Shown here piece after piece: positions 47,305-58,544 of a stretch of DNA of 64,000 nucleotides. Made by a program: the position numbers and the translations under genes. Origin of the DNA: Heloderma charlesbogerti (lineage: Eukaryota; Chordata; Lepidosauria; Squamata; Helodermatidae); contig JANEZZ010000399.1 of the NCBI GenBank assembly GCA_026122225.1, positions 1,684,001 to 1,748,000 of the forward strand, given 5' to 3'. The stretch's first letter is position 1. The number at the start of each line of letters is the position of its first letter. The notes below the pieces were generated by a model. That model was not told where the DNA came from, did no database searches, and worked only from the letters and a program-made list of their open reading frames with translations.

Positions 47305-47548
47305 TTCTATTACAGGGGTCCCCAATCTTTTTCAGCCTGTGGGCACATCTGGAATCCTGACAAAGTGTCATGGGCACCAGTGACAAACTGGCCACCATGT
47401 AGGCATGGCTACTCCCAAAATGGCCACCATGAATGGGGGCGTGGCTACTTACAAGATGGCCAATGTGGGGGGGGGGCTCAGGTCAGAAAGATGACAAGAC
47501 TGCAAAATAGTTCAAATATGATATAATTTACTAACCAATAAATAAAAC

Positions 47549-47682
47549 AGAAATACAAACATCCAAACATTATCAACAAATACTTATAACAGAAATACAA
47601 AGATCCAAATATTCCTGGCAGAGAAATACATACAAGAAACATCCAAACATTCCTGCCATAGAAATACAAACATCCAAACTTG
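47549..47682 (+). repeat. Degenerate AGAAATACAAACATCCAAA tandem
   Basis: Four or five loosely spaced copies of a phrase close to AGAAATACAAACATCCAAAC with variable spacers. Confidence 0.7.
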
Positions 47683-48977
47683 CCAGCACAATCATAGCAT
47701 GTATAGAAAAATCAGAGGCACGGATCATCATGATTTTTATATGGGATCTTCCTCAAACCAACCTGAAATTGTAGATCACATTGCAGATCTATGATTTTAA
47801 GGTGGTTTGGTGGAGATCACATATAGAAATCATGAGTAGTGCCCGTTTTTAATCCTACGGGGAAACTCAAGTTTAAAAACAATGAAGCTTGTGTGGCCCC
47901 ATAAAAAAAGCCTACTTACATGTTAATATTAAGTGGCATAAGCTTTTATGGGCTATAACCAACTTCAGTTACATATACAGAGACACTCCATATCACATCA
48001 GCACACACACACACAGAAACGTGCCACTGAGGAGTCTCCAAAAACATGATGGTGGAAGGATAGAGCTGAACAGGGATGCCTCTCTGCCACTGGAAAACAG
48101 ACTTAAGAAGGTGCAGAGCAGGGCCAGGAAAATTGGGGTGGTGGGGTGGATAGAAACAAAACTGAGGGAAGAGAGTGGAGAAACGCCCTAGTTTTGCCCA
48201 TGCCACCTCCCCACTGTATGAAATGCCAGTCCTGGCAGCCACCACCAACAGAAAGTTGGTGAAAGCAGAGAAAGGCTCCAGTCCCCCCACCCCATAAAAG
48301 GCCTATGCCACAGTGCGCCACAAAACAAATAAACAGGGCTGGGTGGAGCAGCCAGTGAGCCCAGATATCTAGCACACACAATGAACAATGGAGGTGTCTC
48401 AGCAAGCATGTGGCAAAATCCTTAACTTTGCACGTGCTCTCTACATGCGCCAAACAATATCGAGAGTGCCACAGCAAACACAGTGCAGACAGCCATGGGG
48501 GAGAATGGGAAATGCTCCCACATCACTACCACCCCAAAAACCAAAGCCTGGAGGTAAAGCAACACAGGCAGAGTAAATGTGCTGGAAATTCCATTGCTTT
48601 ACCCACCCACCCCCAACAAACAAACAGAAGGGCACAGAGTACAAGCACTGCACTTCCCAACACACAAAAAATAAAAGGTTGGAGACCAAGCACCGTTCCA
48701 CTCGCCCCAAAAAATGTGAAGAGGAGAGTCAGCAAGCAGGCAGGAAATGCCCTCTCTTTGCCTCTACTCCCCTCTCAGATGGAAAAGACCCCAGCCCACT
48801 CAGTCCCATCCCCATACTGCTGGTTTGCATTCAAGGGGAACCCTTGCTTTTCCATTCCGACACAGCCACCCACCACTCACTACTACTCCTGGCAAGCACA
48901 GAATGGGAGTAAGGGCGACATAACCTATTACTCTGGTCATTTAGAGAGCAAGGGGATGTGTCAAAATGGCAACTAGA

Positions 48978-49070
48978 GGTCCACAGACTTAAAAATATGG
49001 AGCAGCCAGGTCCATAGACTTAAAAATACACAGCAGCCAGGTCCATAGACTTAAAAATACAGAGCAACCA
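48978..49070 (+). repeat. 31-bp tandem repeat, three copies
   Basis: The unit GGTCCAYAGACTTAAAAATA followed by CAGAGCAGCCA-like sequence starts at 48978, 49009 and 49040, with a few substitutions per copy. It lies near the right end of the hAT-like element, where subterminal repeats are often transposase-binding sites. Confidence 0.88.
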
Positions 49071-49173
49071 GAAAGTTGCAGTCATGCCTTGTATACATAT
49101 AAATCACCTCGAGGGCACCATTAAAGGCCTCACGAGTGCACCTGCACCCTCAGGAGCCCTTTGGGGAGCCCTG

Positions 49174-49490
49174 CTCTGTTAAGCAGGAAATAACAAGAGG
49201 ATGGCGATCAAATACATAACAAGAGTACGGCTGAAATATTATTGGGAATGTCATATTGCAATGAAAATCAGCACTGCAAGTAATCTGTGCGTAATCTAGC
49301 AATACAAAAAGCTAAAATGTCAACTACTATAGATCTTATTGCAAAATGGAAGTGATCAGACACCATGAGGGAACTTATCTTGGGCAAGAAACTATGGAAG
49401 CACACCTCTGTACTTTTTATGTAGCTCACATTCATTTGAATGGGACTTACACAGGGGAATCCCCCAATGGCTTGTGCTTGATACATCATT
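49174..49490. other. Unclassified spacer
   Basis: No assignable feature between the hAT-like element and BovB. Confidence 0.5.
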
Positions 49491-51450
49491 TGTTGTTGTT
49501 CAGTCGTTCAGTCGTGTCCGACTCTTCGTGACCCCATGGACCATAGCACGCCAGGCCTTCCTGTCCTGCGCTCTCTCCCGGAGCGTGCTCAAGTTCATAT
49601 TCATTGCATCCGTGATGCTATCTAGCCATCATCTCCTCTGCCGTCCCCTTCTCCTTTTGCCTTCAGTCTTTCCCAGCATCAGGGTCTTTTCCAGGGAGTT
49701 TTCTCTTTGCATTAGGTGGCCAAAATATTGGAGCTTCAGCTTCATTATCTGTCCTTCCAATGAGCACTCAGGGTTGATTTCCTTTAGGATGGACTGATTT
49801 GACCTCCTTGCAGTCCAGGGGACTCGTAAGAGTCTTCTCCAGCACCACAGTTCGAAAGCATCAATTCTTCGGCTCTCAGCCTTCCTTATAGTCCAGCTCT
49901 CACAGCCATACATTACTACTGGGAAAACCATAGCTTTGATTAGACGGACCTTTGTCGGCAAGGTGATGTCTCTGCTTCTTACTATGCTGTCTAGGTTGGC
50001 CATAGCTTTCCTCCCAAGGAGCAAGCGTCTTTTAATTTCATGGCTACAGTCACCGTCTGCGGTAATCTTGGAGCCCAAGAAAGTAAAATCTGTCACTGCT
50101 TCCATTTCTTCCCCTTCTATATGCCAGGAAGTGATGGGGCCAGATGCCATGATCTTAGTTTTTTTAATGTTGAGTTTCAAACCAGCTTTTGCACTCTCCT
50201 CTTTCACCCTCAACAAGAGGCTCTTGAGATCCTCTTCGCTTTCTGCCATTAGGGTGGTATCGTCTGCATATCGGAGGTTGTTGATAATTCTCCCAGCAAT
50301 CTTAATTCCGAACTGTGATTCATCCAACCCGGCATTTCTCATGATGTACTCTGCATATAAGTTAAATAAGCAGGGTGACAATATGCAGCCTTGTCGTACT
50401 CCTTTCCCAATTTTGAACCAATCGGTTGTTCCATGTCTGGTTCTTACTGTTGCTTCTTGACCCTCGTACAGGTTTCTCAGGAGACAGGTAAGGTGGTCTG
50501 GTACTCCCATCACTTTCAGAATTTGCCACAGTTTGTTGTGATCCACACAATCAAAGGCTTTAGCGTAGTCAATGAAGCAGAAATAGACGTTTTTCTGGAA
50601 TTCTCTTGCTTTCTCCATGATGCAGCGAATGTTGGCCATTTGATCTCTAGTTCCTCTGCCTCTTCGAAACCCAGCTTGTACTTCCGGTAGTTCTCGGTTC
50701 GCATACTGCTGAAGCCTAGCTTGTAGGATTTTGAGCATCACCGTGCTGGCATGTGAAATGAGCGCAATGGTGCGGTAGTTTGAACACTCTTTGGCGTTGC
50801 CCTTCTTTGGAACTGGAATGTAAACTGACCTTTTCCAGTCTTGTGGCCACTGTTGAGTGTTCCAGATTTGTTGGCATATTGAATGCAGCACTTTAACAGC
50901 ATCATCTTTTAGGATTTTAAATAGCTCAGCTGGAATACTGTCATCTCCGCTAGCTTTGTTGTTACTAATGCTTCCTAAGGCCCACTTGACTTCACTCTCT
51001 AGGATGTCTGGCTCAAGTTCAGTGACCGCACTATCATGGCTATCAGGGACATTCAGATCTTTCCTGTATAGTTCTTCTGTGTATTCTTGCCACCTCTTCT
51101 TAATCTCATCTGCTTCTGTTAGGTCCCTGCCTTCTTTGTCCTTTATCATGCCCATCTTTGCACAAAACGTTCCCTTGAGATCTCCAATTTTCTTGAAGAG
51201 ATCTCTAGTCTTTCCCATTCTGTTGTTTTCCTCGATTTCTTTGCATTGTTCATTTAAGAAGGCCTTCTTGTCTCTCCTTGCTATTCTCTGGAACTCTGCA
51301 TTCAGTTGGGTATATCTTCCCGTTTCTCCCTTGCTTTTCGCTTCCCTTCTTTCCTCAGCTACTTGTAAAGCCTCATCAGACAGCCACTTGGCTTTCTTGC
51401 ATTTCTTTTTCTTTGGGATGGATTGAGTTGCTGCCTCCTCATATAAAAGG
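49491..51450 (-). mobile_element. BovB (RTE) LINE, 5'-truncated, mostly intact RT
   Basis: The 3' end on the minus strand is the classic BovB terminus: reading plus, TTGTTGTTGTTCAGTCGTTC, then AGTCGTGTCCGACTCTTCGT and GACCCCATGGACCATAGCAC. The (AAC)n tail is short. The 5' boundary lies at about 51430-51480, just upstream of the SIPKKKKCKKAKWLSDEAL-encoding segment; the endonuclease domain is missing. About 2 kb remain. BovB elements are abundant in squamates and ruminants and are a well-known example of horizontal transfer among vertebrates. The low level of damage indicates a relatively recent insertion. Confidence 0.94.
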
Positions 51451-51482
51451 CTGAAAGCCCAAAAGCCCTTTTGATATGTCAA
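49629..51482 (-). pseudogene. BovB reverse transcriptase frame, 617 codons
   Basis: This is the best preserved coding sequence in the window. Roughly the first 20 residues come from flanking or poorly matched DNA. RT landmarks are VYIPVPKKGNAKECSNYRTI (220-239), motif A FCFIDYAKAFDCVDH (301-315, catalytic D305), GKGVRQGCILSPCLFNLY (359-376) and motif C YADDTT (405-410). After the RT come FTFLGSKITADGDCSHEI, MYGCESWTIRKAESRRIDAF and WCWRRLLRVPWTARRSNQS, the cysteine/tryptophan-rich C-terminal region typical of BovB. An in-frame TGA (49629-49631) ends the frame about 45 codons early: the order ATGAGA in the copy at 3320 is AGATGA here, so the frame itself is not shifted and the following WLDSITDA stays readable. 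The endonuclease is absent. All visible RT catalytic residues are present, but autonomous activity is not expected. Confidence 0.92.
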
Positions 51483-53990
51483 AAGTGTTTATTTTGTTTT
51501 GTTTTCTAAAGGACATATAAGATATGGCATTTATACTTTTTAAGCATTATTTGAATTCTTCTTTCTTGACTATCTTTGTGATTGCTTATGCAAGCCTGGG
51601 AAAAATGTAAATTGTATTTCCTCATGGCAAATTGCAACTGAATTAGTCTACAGGGCAGACAAACAACACAATCAAATTCCCTGGCTTTTTATTGAGCCAC
51701 TACTTGACTTAGTATACATTTGAAAACAAAACAAAATGTCTCTCTCAGGGTCTGTGACATTGCAGGCCATGAGATATTCAATGTCACTCCCAGCATACAA
51801 ATGTATTAGTCTATAAAATTTGACATTCTCTTATTTATTTTCATAAAGGACAAATAAGGTATTTTTTTCATACTTACCAGAAATATCTGGGAGTGTTTAT
51901 ATGCTGCTCCATCTGGAGGATGCAAATAGTGGAGGCTGCTTTACAATTCAGCAGGCAAAGACCCGCTGAAGGATAACAAATGACTTCATGGTGAAACAGC
52001 TATTGAAATTCTTTCAGTACGTGATATTAAAAACAACTGAACTAACAGAGATAAGGGGCAAATAGGATTTGAAACAGACTTTTTTTTAACTAGAAGAAAA
52101 ACAAATGAAGCTCGTAGTTGAAGCTTTAACATTGCAGTAATTTTGTAGATAGTTTTTGCTTTGGCACATGTGATTCATCACTACATGAAAGGTCACTGGC
52201 CAAGGTTCATTAGCCCAAAATTTGATGGGTCGCAGTAGTTTGTCACAGTATGGCATACCTCCTAGCTTGAAGGGCCACTATAGAGCACATTAAGGGTGCT
52301 TCTGTTAGTCTTAAACTTAACCAAGATTAGCTAAGCTCCAAAATTGATACTGGTGATACTGCTCTCAATCAATCTATCTCAAAGCACTTGCTGCTTGGTG
52401 ACCACAAAGCAGTTGTCCAGCTGGTCACAGATCACTAGTGTATTATTCTCTAGAGTAGATACATGCCAGGCCCCACTGAAAAGCCATTGCAACATTTATT
52501 TTTCATCTGAGAACAGGTAATTTCTGTTGTTATGAAATAAATCAAAAGTCACTCCAAATTTTCACCAAGGCTTAACTTATTAGGGCCAATTTTGTTAAAT
52601 CTGAAATTACAGAAGTACAACAGAAGTCCAAGTTGAAAATAATCTTTTAAATGTTCTGTCTCCATGGAATTGTTTATGATGTCAACATAGCCCATAAATT
52701 TGCAAACAGACATGCAGTAAACCTTGTTGGGTTCACACAGACAGCCTATTGCTGGCCACGAATGGGTAATGTTAATCAGGGAAAAACTCAGTTCACAAAT
52801 ATTTACAGAGGATTTTTACAGTTTATGAAGAGTATATTTCACTAAAACATATGCATTCTTTAAAGGTGACTTTCAGATATGCTCTTTGTTTTAAGCAGAA
52901 CACAATAAACTCCCTTCTGAGTATAAATGCCTATTAAATTAAGCCCAATGGAAGTGCCAACGTGGTGCTGTATCTGCAAGCTGTTATCTGGAAATAGAAA
53001 ACTGACCTTGGAAACATGTACTCTCCCCCTCTTTGGTGTGAATTCCCCTTTCCCATCCCTTGTTGGTGTTAACAATGATTTAGTATATCAAACATCAACA
53101 TCAATGTTAACCAGGTTCCCTCTTCACCAGAATTTGGAAACCCACTTCAAACCCTGCTTTCAAGTCTAGGTTAAAATGAATACCCAGGTTAGTGTTACAG
53201 ATCAGTACACCTGTAACATTAAACCATTGTTGAGGTAAACAAAAGAAATAAAGGGTAGCGGGAACCTGTGCCAGAGGAAGGGGGAGGGGGGGAGCAGAGG
53301 GAGAGAGAGGAAGCACAGATTTTCAAGGCAGGTTCCTGGCCGATTTGCAAACAATGGATTGGAGAGAGCCAGTGCTATCTCTCTGCACTGGGCCAGTGTG
53401 AATACTGTGTGCCAGAGGCAGTGGAATGGGTTCTTACAGTTAAGTAGGCAGTTTCCAGGAGTGATGTCTGAAACTGTTTGGTACTTAAAGGGTCAAAATG
53501 TATTATCATCTCAGTTCATCTAATAAGTAATGTTTTTGCCAAACAAAACCAATTCCCAATAAATTCTCACTGTATTTGTGTGCACCGATTTGATTTAGAG
53601 GCCTGTGGGGAGACACCATTTGGTAGTTCAGGAACGCAGAGGGGTAGGTGGTGCTGAGGAGAAAACAGAGCTCATGTGCCAGAAGTGTTATTGTGTCAGG
53701 TTGATTTATTGAGTGAGCTTCACTTCACCGAATGTTCCGAGATATTTATTTCCCTAAAGGCTCTGCAAAGATATGAACAGACCTGCATCCACAGATGTCA
53801 TCATTGCTCATTTTACCGAGTCATGAAATTTCCTCAACTGAAATTTGTCCATCTAAAATTGCTGCAACAGGACAAAGTCAATAGTTCCTTACTACTCCAG
53901 TCCCTCCTCTTTGTAAAGTACTGCTGCACAAACATGGCATTGGAACTTTACTGCACGGTCTCATTATCCTGCTTACTTATGTGGCAGCCC
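51483..53990. other. Unclassified intergenic sequence
   Basis: About 2.5 kb with no assignable repeat or exon. A purine-rich G/A tract lies at 53275-53312. Frames at 52927 and 53676 (80-131 codons) have no recognisable domain; the latter includes the TTTA tract of the next feature. Confidence 0.45.
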
Positions 53991-53994
53991 TATT

Positions 53995-54150
53995 TTTATT
54001 TATTTATTTGTTGTTGTTGTTCTTTTATTCCATTTCTATACCGCCCAATAACCAAATTTATTGGTTTATAACTGAACTCTGGGCAGTTCACAACAATTCA
54101 CAAGATAATAAAATACTGCATAAAATTTAAACATACAAAATTTTAGGATA
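53995..54150 (-). mobile_element. L2-type LINE 3' end, reverse
   Basis: TTTATTTATTTATTTGTTGT tail, then CCATTTCTATACCGCCCAAT and AACCAAATTTATTG, then CTGGGCAGTTCACAACAATT and an A-rich 3' UTR. It matches the 14845-16232 terminus. Confidence 0.82.
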
Positions 54151-54399
54151 TTTACCATACGGGAAAGGAGTAAGTGTGATCCAAAAGGCATGACGTTTTC
54201 TGATAATTTACTACATTATAATTTTGAAAAGGGTTATAATAAAAAAATAAGAGTCAATAAGTTACTTGTTGCCTGTTTAAAAAAACCGAAGGAGGCACCC
54301 CAAACAACATTTCAACTATGGCCATCAGATTTCTCTTATTTGTCTTCCACAAAAAAGCCAAAGTCAACGTGTTTTGCCTGTGGTGTTCTCTTGTTTTTA

Positions 54400-54650
54400 A
54401 ATGCATTTATTTATGTAGCATCAACACACTTTACAGAGTACCATGAGCATTAAGACGACAGATCCCTGCCCCCAAGAAGTTTTCAATAGACATTTCAACA
54501 GTGGGGAAGGCAAAAGAGGTAGGCAGAAGGCTAAAAAAGTAGCAGTGGATGAATACGAGCAAAAGCGGTTGCATGTACTTTAGCTTAATTTCAACTGCCG
54601 TAAGGACTAAAGTGCCACAGATGGTAATGACTGCATGAAAACACATGTTT
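54400..54650 (-). mobile_element. Possible old LINE 3' fragment (L3-like), reverse
   Basis: ATGCATTTATTTATGTAGCA, TTTACAGAGTACCATGAGC, then ACAGATCCCTGCCCCCAAGA. The phrase 'dispersed tail, bases near a terminal pair, CCCTGCCCxxAAGRAG' recurs at 44738. Family uncertain. Confidence 0.4.
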
Positions 54651-54826
54651 TCTGAACAGATGGTCTTGTTTTCTCATGACCCTAAAATGGACCTGGTAAT
54701 TTTAGGAACTGCAGGCCTTGGAAATGTTCTGCAGGTATGGGTTCTTCCACTATGCTGTTAGTGTGGTCACTGCTGTCTTTGTTTGCACTGTAATGGTTCA
54801 GGACCCCAGCTCTGTTCTACACAGAG

Positions 54827-54862
54827 TTGTTGTTGTTCAGTCGTTAAGTCGTGCCCGACTCA
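54827..54862 (-). mobile_element. Minimal BovB 3' end (36 bp)
   Basis: TTGTTGTTGTTCAGTCGTTA then AGTCGTGCCCGACTC equals the extreme 3' end of BovB as seen at 49491-49527, then stops abruptly. About 24 bp of element plus the tail remain. Confidence 0.8.
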
Positions 54863-55459
54863 TAGGAGAGGGAAAATAAACAACTGGACATGAGCAGATG
54901 GAAGAACCCCTGCATAATATCTCAATCCTCCCAGCTCCTAAAACAATGTCTATGTCAGGAGATGACAACCATATATTTCCCCCTTCATCTTCTTATAGAA
55001 TAGCCAGATCACAGACTGTGGAATGTCTATTCCCTTATATCCATTCTCTGCTATTCCCTATTATTTTAGCAGAAATTCCAAAGGACTTGAGTGGAAGCAG
55101 TAGTTGAGTTAAATCTAGTTTCACTATTTCACCCCGAGAAAGACTTGCATGCCACAAGAAAGAGCTTAGAAAAGAAGGAAAATCAGATTTGTACAGAAGC
55201 CTGCTTGTAAGTGCTTTAGAATGCTATTACCACGTAAGGAAAACTGTATTCTTTACTAACATTATCGTAATACATGTGAGAGTACTTTTAAGGTTTTCCA
55301 AGGGAGAGAGTATTTTTTTTTAATAAGAACCCCTTTTATGCTAAGGTCTGCAAAATTATTAAAAATATTGATTCAAAACAAATACATTCGGTTATTAAAC
55401 AGATTAATATAGCTGTAAGGCCTTTTTTAAAAAAAAACTTGATGCAAAGTAATCTTTGT
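54863..55459. other. Unclassified intergenic sequence
   Basis: No assignable feature; 69-codon frame at 54898 has no domain. Confidence 0.5.
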
Positions 55460-56130
55460 CATACAGCAAAAGGGGAAGTTTACTGAGGCAGGCGCATCAA
55501 ATAAAACCTATGTTAGCTTCCTATGACAGAATATGCTGGCTTATTTAAATATGTTAATATTTCTCATTATGCAATTAACAGTAACCTTCATCCATTTGTG
55601 AAAAACATTTTGCCAAGCATGCACATAAAAAATTAGCAAGTGAAGCAAAATCACCTTAATTTGCTTTGGACCAGCAAATAACCAACTAATTTGCAGAAAT
55701 CCCTGCCAAGCACTCATATTAAATGCTTCATGCTTATTTTATGACCTCTGCTGCTCCTCTCCTTCCCAGGCCCTGAATCATATGATCATTAACATATTGC
55801 AAGGTCTGAAACTTTATTTTTTACATTCTTTAATTAATGCCTGTTTATAGAGGGCCATAGGACTTCAGATCCAGTTAATGAAACTTCTCTCCCCCAGGCC
55901 CCTGGAGCCCAATAGAGAGCTTTCTCCTCTGTTGTTTTAGTAGCTTTTTTCCAACTGTTTGTTTATACACACTTAATTGATCTCTTTAGTCCCAGAAGCA
56001 TTCCAGAGACACAACCTGTTCCAAGGCAAGCTAAAGTCCCCCCACCTTTTTTTTATAAAAGCCCTGATTGCCCAAGGTTATCAGTTTTAATTTGAAAGTT
56101 GAAGATTCAGCTTTATTTACACTGTCTAAA
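55460..56130. promoter_or_regulatory. Candidate conserved non-coding element (inferred)
   Basis: A repeat-free stretch with many homeodomain- and POU-like cores (TTATGCAATTAACAG, GCAAATAACCAACTAATTTG, TTTAATTAATGCC, AGTTAATGAAAC), interspersed with mixed-composition segments such as CCCTGAATCATATGATCATT. Texture is similar to known vertebrate enhancers. Inference from sequence character only. Confidence 0.3.
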
Positions 56131-57043
56131 AGACAAAATTGATATGGGCCCCGAAGTATTCTGGTTTCACAGAGTGGCTACAAACACGCACTGTATATAA
56201 TTATTCTGATGTAGAACTAAGTAATTACTAGACACTGCTATGTCTTGTTTTATTGCATTTAAGAAACTCACTCTTCATAACAAGTTGAAAATAAGAACAA
56301 ATCAGACTGCCAATGCATGAAATTTTCATGGCTCTTCAATTTACATTTTACATATTCCCTATGACAAGACTTTCTATTATGCTATTCTCTTTTTTCCTAG
56401 CATAATTAAATTAAAAAAGTAATTGGATGGTGCTGCACACTGCTGCAATGTCTTAATCACATAGACAAACAGTTTTACAATAGCTTACACCATTTGCCAC
56501 ATGGGGCAATGGCATCATTGTACCAGGCTATAAACTAGAGAAAGAGATCACATACCAGCTACCAGGCACTGTGCTGAATCTCCTGGTGCCTGTTTGTGAA
56601 AACAGAAGAGAGAAGTACATTTGCTATTTTGATTGACAACTTTATGTCTGAAATCTTAATTAACTACAAGTGATCAAAGATGCTAACAGAAGAGGAGGTA
56701 TCTGTAGTTATAGAATGTCATTTTAAAAACTTTCCATCCATAACAATCCATCTTCAAAAAAAGGCCAAGAGTTTAGTAAAAGAGTTTATAGCGGGCACTT
56801 GGTGCTTTAAAATGGAACCCAGACATACAATTAGGTTAACAGAATTTTTCACAAGTGAAAAAAAAGAAGAAAACTCAATGAGTACCAATATACATTGAAA
56901 GAGAGAGAGATAAACAACCTTAAAGTTTAGGTGCATCTCCACGAGAATCTCCAAATTACACATTTTTACTCTAGGTTTCATTCTAGTCACCTGGGTTTCT
57001 GTATCAGTATCTCAGTAATACTATCAGGCAGTCCAAAATAGAT
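56131..57043. other. Unclassified intergenic sequence
   Basis: AT-rich, no gene or named repeat. Confidence 0.5.
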
Positions 57044-57069
57044 TCTGTCTGTCTGTCTGTCTGTCTGTC
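57044..57069. repeat. (TGTC)n simple repeat
   Basis: Six to seven CTGT units directly before a LINE-like segment, possibly its 3' tail in reverse. Confidence 0.9.
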
Positions 57070-57290
57070 ACATTTGTAATCTGTCCCATAACATAATACC
57101 TCTGCTCAGCTTACAATTAACATAAAAAGCAATTTAAATACAAAATAAAACATAAAATCATAAAAGCAAAAGCAACATAAAATGCAGCAACATAACAGGA
57201 CTCACAGCACCCCAAACTGAGATTTCAAAACTGAGAGGCCCAGACTGCACAAGCTATTTAAAAGCCCTAGGTGAACACCCCTAATGTTGG
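57070..57290 (-). mobile_element. LINE 3' UTR fragment, reverse
   Basis: A-rich sequence with AATACCTCTGCTCAGCTTAC, AAAATACAAAATAAAACATA-like stretches and an end at AAAAGCCCTAGGTGAACACC. This corresponds to the 3' UTR and end of the reading frame of an L2-like element. It may be continuous with 57907-58215, separated by an L1 insertion. Confidence 0.5.
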
Positions 57291-57295
57291 TGGTT

Positions 57296-57906
57296 CTGTA
57301 ATATGACTGGTACATTTTTTCATATATGGTAGTCATGTGTTGTTATACAAGAAATTTGGCAGGTATGTGTAGAAGCTGGTAAAATCACAGGGCAAGTGAT
57401 TGATCTGACTCCATCTCTGGGTCTGCTATCGATGTATGACAAAGATGACGACAAACTACAAAACAAACAACTATTGACTTTTTTATGGGAAGCAGCCTGA
57501 ATGGAAACTGCAGCCAGCTGGAAAGGAGCATACAAATTCATATTACAGCGTTGGTACCTCAGAATTTGGTCAGTTGCTCTTATGGAAAAGCTGGCCCAAG
57601 TCAAAAGCGCAACTAGGAATGTTAATTATAAACAAGACTTCTGTGCAACTTGGCATCAATTTATAACTTACATAATTATTGACAAGGAAACATTAAAACC
57701 ACCACAGACTCATATCATAGTCAAATATGGACAGATTTGTTAGGATAACAGGAAATGAAGGGGTAGGATAAAAGAATACAGTACAGATGAGGCAATCTCT
57801 GTATTACAGTATAGGATATTGATGACAGATGTTAGTCAGTGTATTCCCAAATTGTCTTAATGTTGATTAATGTTTTATTTAAAAAAATCAATAAAAATTT
57901 TTTTTA
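57296..57906 (+). mobile_element. L1-type LINE 3' end
   Basis: Broken frames give TFFHIWWSCVVIQEIW-like sequence at about 57312-57360, then LLTFLWEAA and, after a stop, AASWKGAYKFILQRWYLRIW and SVALMEKLAQ (57507-57600). A W-W-C pattern followed by ALMEKL-like helix is typical of the C-terminus of vertebrate L1 ORF2. The element ends with AAAAATCAATAAAAATTTTT and A-rich sequence, as expected for poly(A)-tailed L1. Confidence 0.65.
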
Positions 57907-58215
57907 AAACCACAGGTGAAAAGTAAAGTCTTCACCGGGCACCAAAAAGACCACAGGGTTGATACCACGTGACGCTTTCTGGGGACGCTGTTCCATAACT
58001 GGCATGCCACAATCAAAAGGGCCTTCTTCCTGGTAGTCACCTGCTTTACTTCATTCGGACGGGGCCCGCTGAGTGGGACCTCTATAGATCTTGAGATCTG
58101 GGTAGGTACAAATGGGAGAAGGTGGTCTTTCAGGTAACCTGATCCCAAGTTGTTTAAGGCTTTAAAGGTTAAAACCAGCACTAAATTGGGCCTGGAAACA
58201 AATTGAAATTGGGCC
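57907..58215 (-). mobile_element. L2-type LINE, C-terminal coding end, reverse
   Basis: The minus strand encodes NLVLVLTFKALNNLGSGYLK and DHLLPFVPTQISRS, then NEVKQVTTRKKALLIVACQL and a SFWCPVKTLLF end. These align in order with residues near the C-terminus of the 14711 frame (VLVLTFKALNSLGPGYLKD, RLLPYVPARTLRSS, SFWHQVKTFLF). The frame is open but divergent. Confidence 0.85.
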
Positions 58216-58540
58216 GGGAAAGCACAATGAATACATTGGGATACACTGTCAGATTCTTCTAATTCTTCCCATTCAACTTGCTGAAAATATGAAAACAAAG
58301 CTAGACACAAAGAATTTTTAAATCTTCATGTTTTATCTGATTTTTTTTTAAAATCAATTTCAAATGGAGATGAGGGTTATAGCGAGGACTCAAATAGGAA
58401 GTGCAGGATACATGCTATGTATACCATTGTAAAAGTTTACTAGGATCACAGAATATGCAACAGCATGGCTATTGGCTTCTTGAGCTACATTGCACCAGTA
58501 CTAACCATCCTTCACTGCCTACCATGCCACATAAAAGACA
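58216..58540. other. Unclassified spacer
   Basis: No assignable feature. Confidence 0.5.
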
Positions 58541-58544
58541 GTGC

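Larger units (their letters stand above)
47313..49173. mobile_element. hAT-like non-autonomous element, 1.86 kb
   Basis: The left end CAGGGGTCCCCAATC and the right end, whose reverse complement is CAGGGCTCCCCAAAG, form a short terminal inverted repeat. Flanking octamers TTCTATTA (47305-47312) and CTCTGTTA (49174-49181) agree at six of eight positions, as an aged 8-bp hAT duplication would. Near the left end, CAAAATGGCCACCATGAATG and similar phrases are repeated. The interior has a degenerate AGAAATACAAACATCCAAAC repeat (47549-47680) and a 31-bp tandem (48978-49070). No transposase was found; 100-188 codon frames in the interior are proline/lysine-rich and lack domains. Confidence 0.7.

Noticed and set aside
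48103..48976. Genes of 111-188 codons in the hAT-like element
   Set aside because: Overlapping frames on both strands with low-complexity composition and no transposase motif such as a zinc-finger BED or hAT dimerisation region.
49936..51426. Plus-strand genes of 174 and 189 codons
   Set aside because: They lie opposite the BovB frame and are shadows of its codon composition.
53676..54071. 131-codon plus-strand gene
   Set aside because: The end runs into the TTTATTT tail of a reverse LINE and no domain or splice context supports it.
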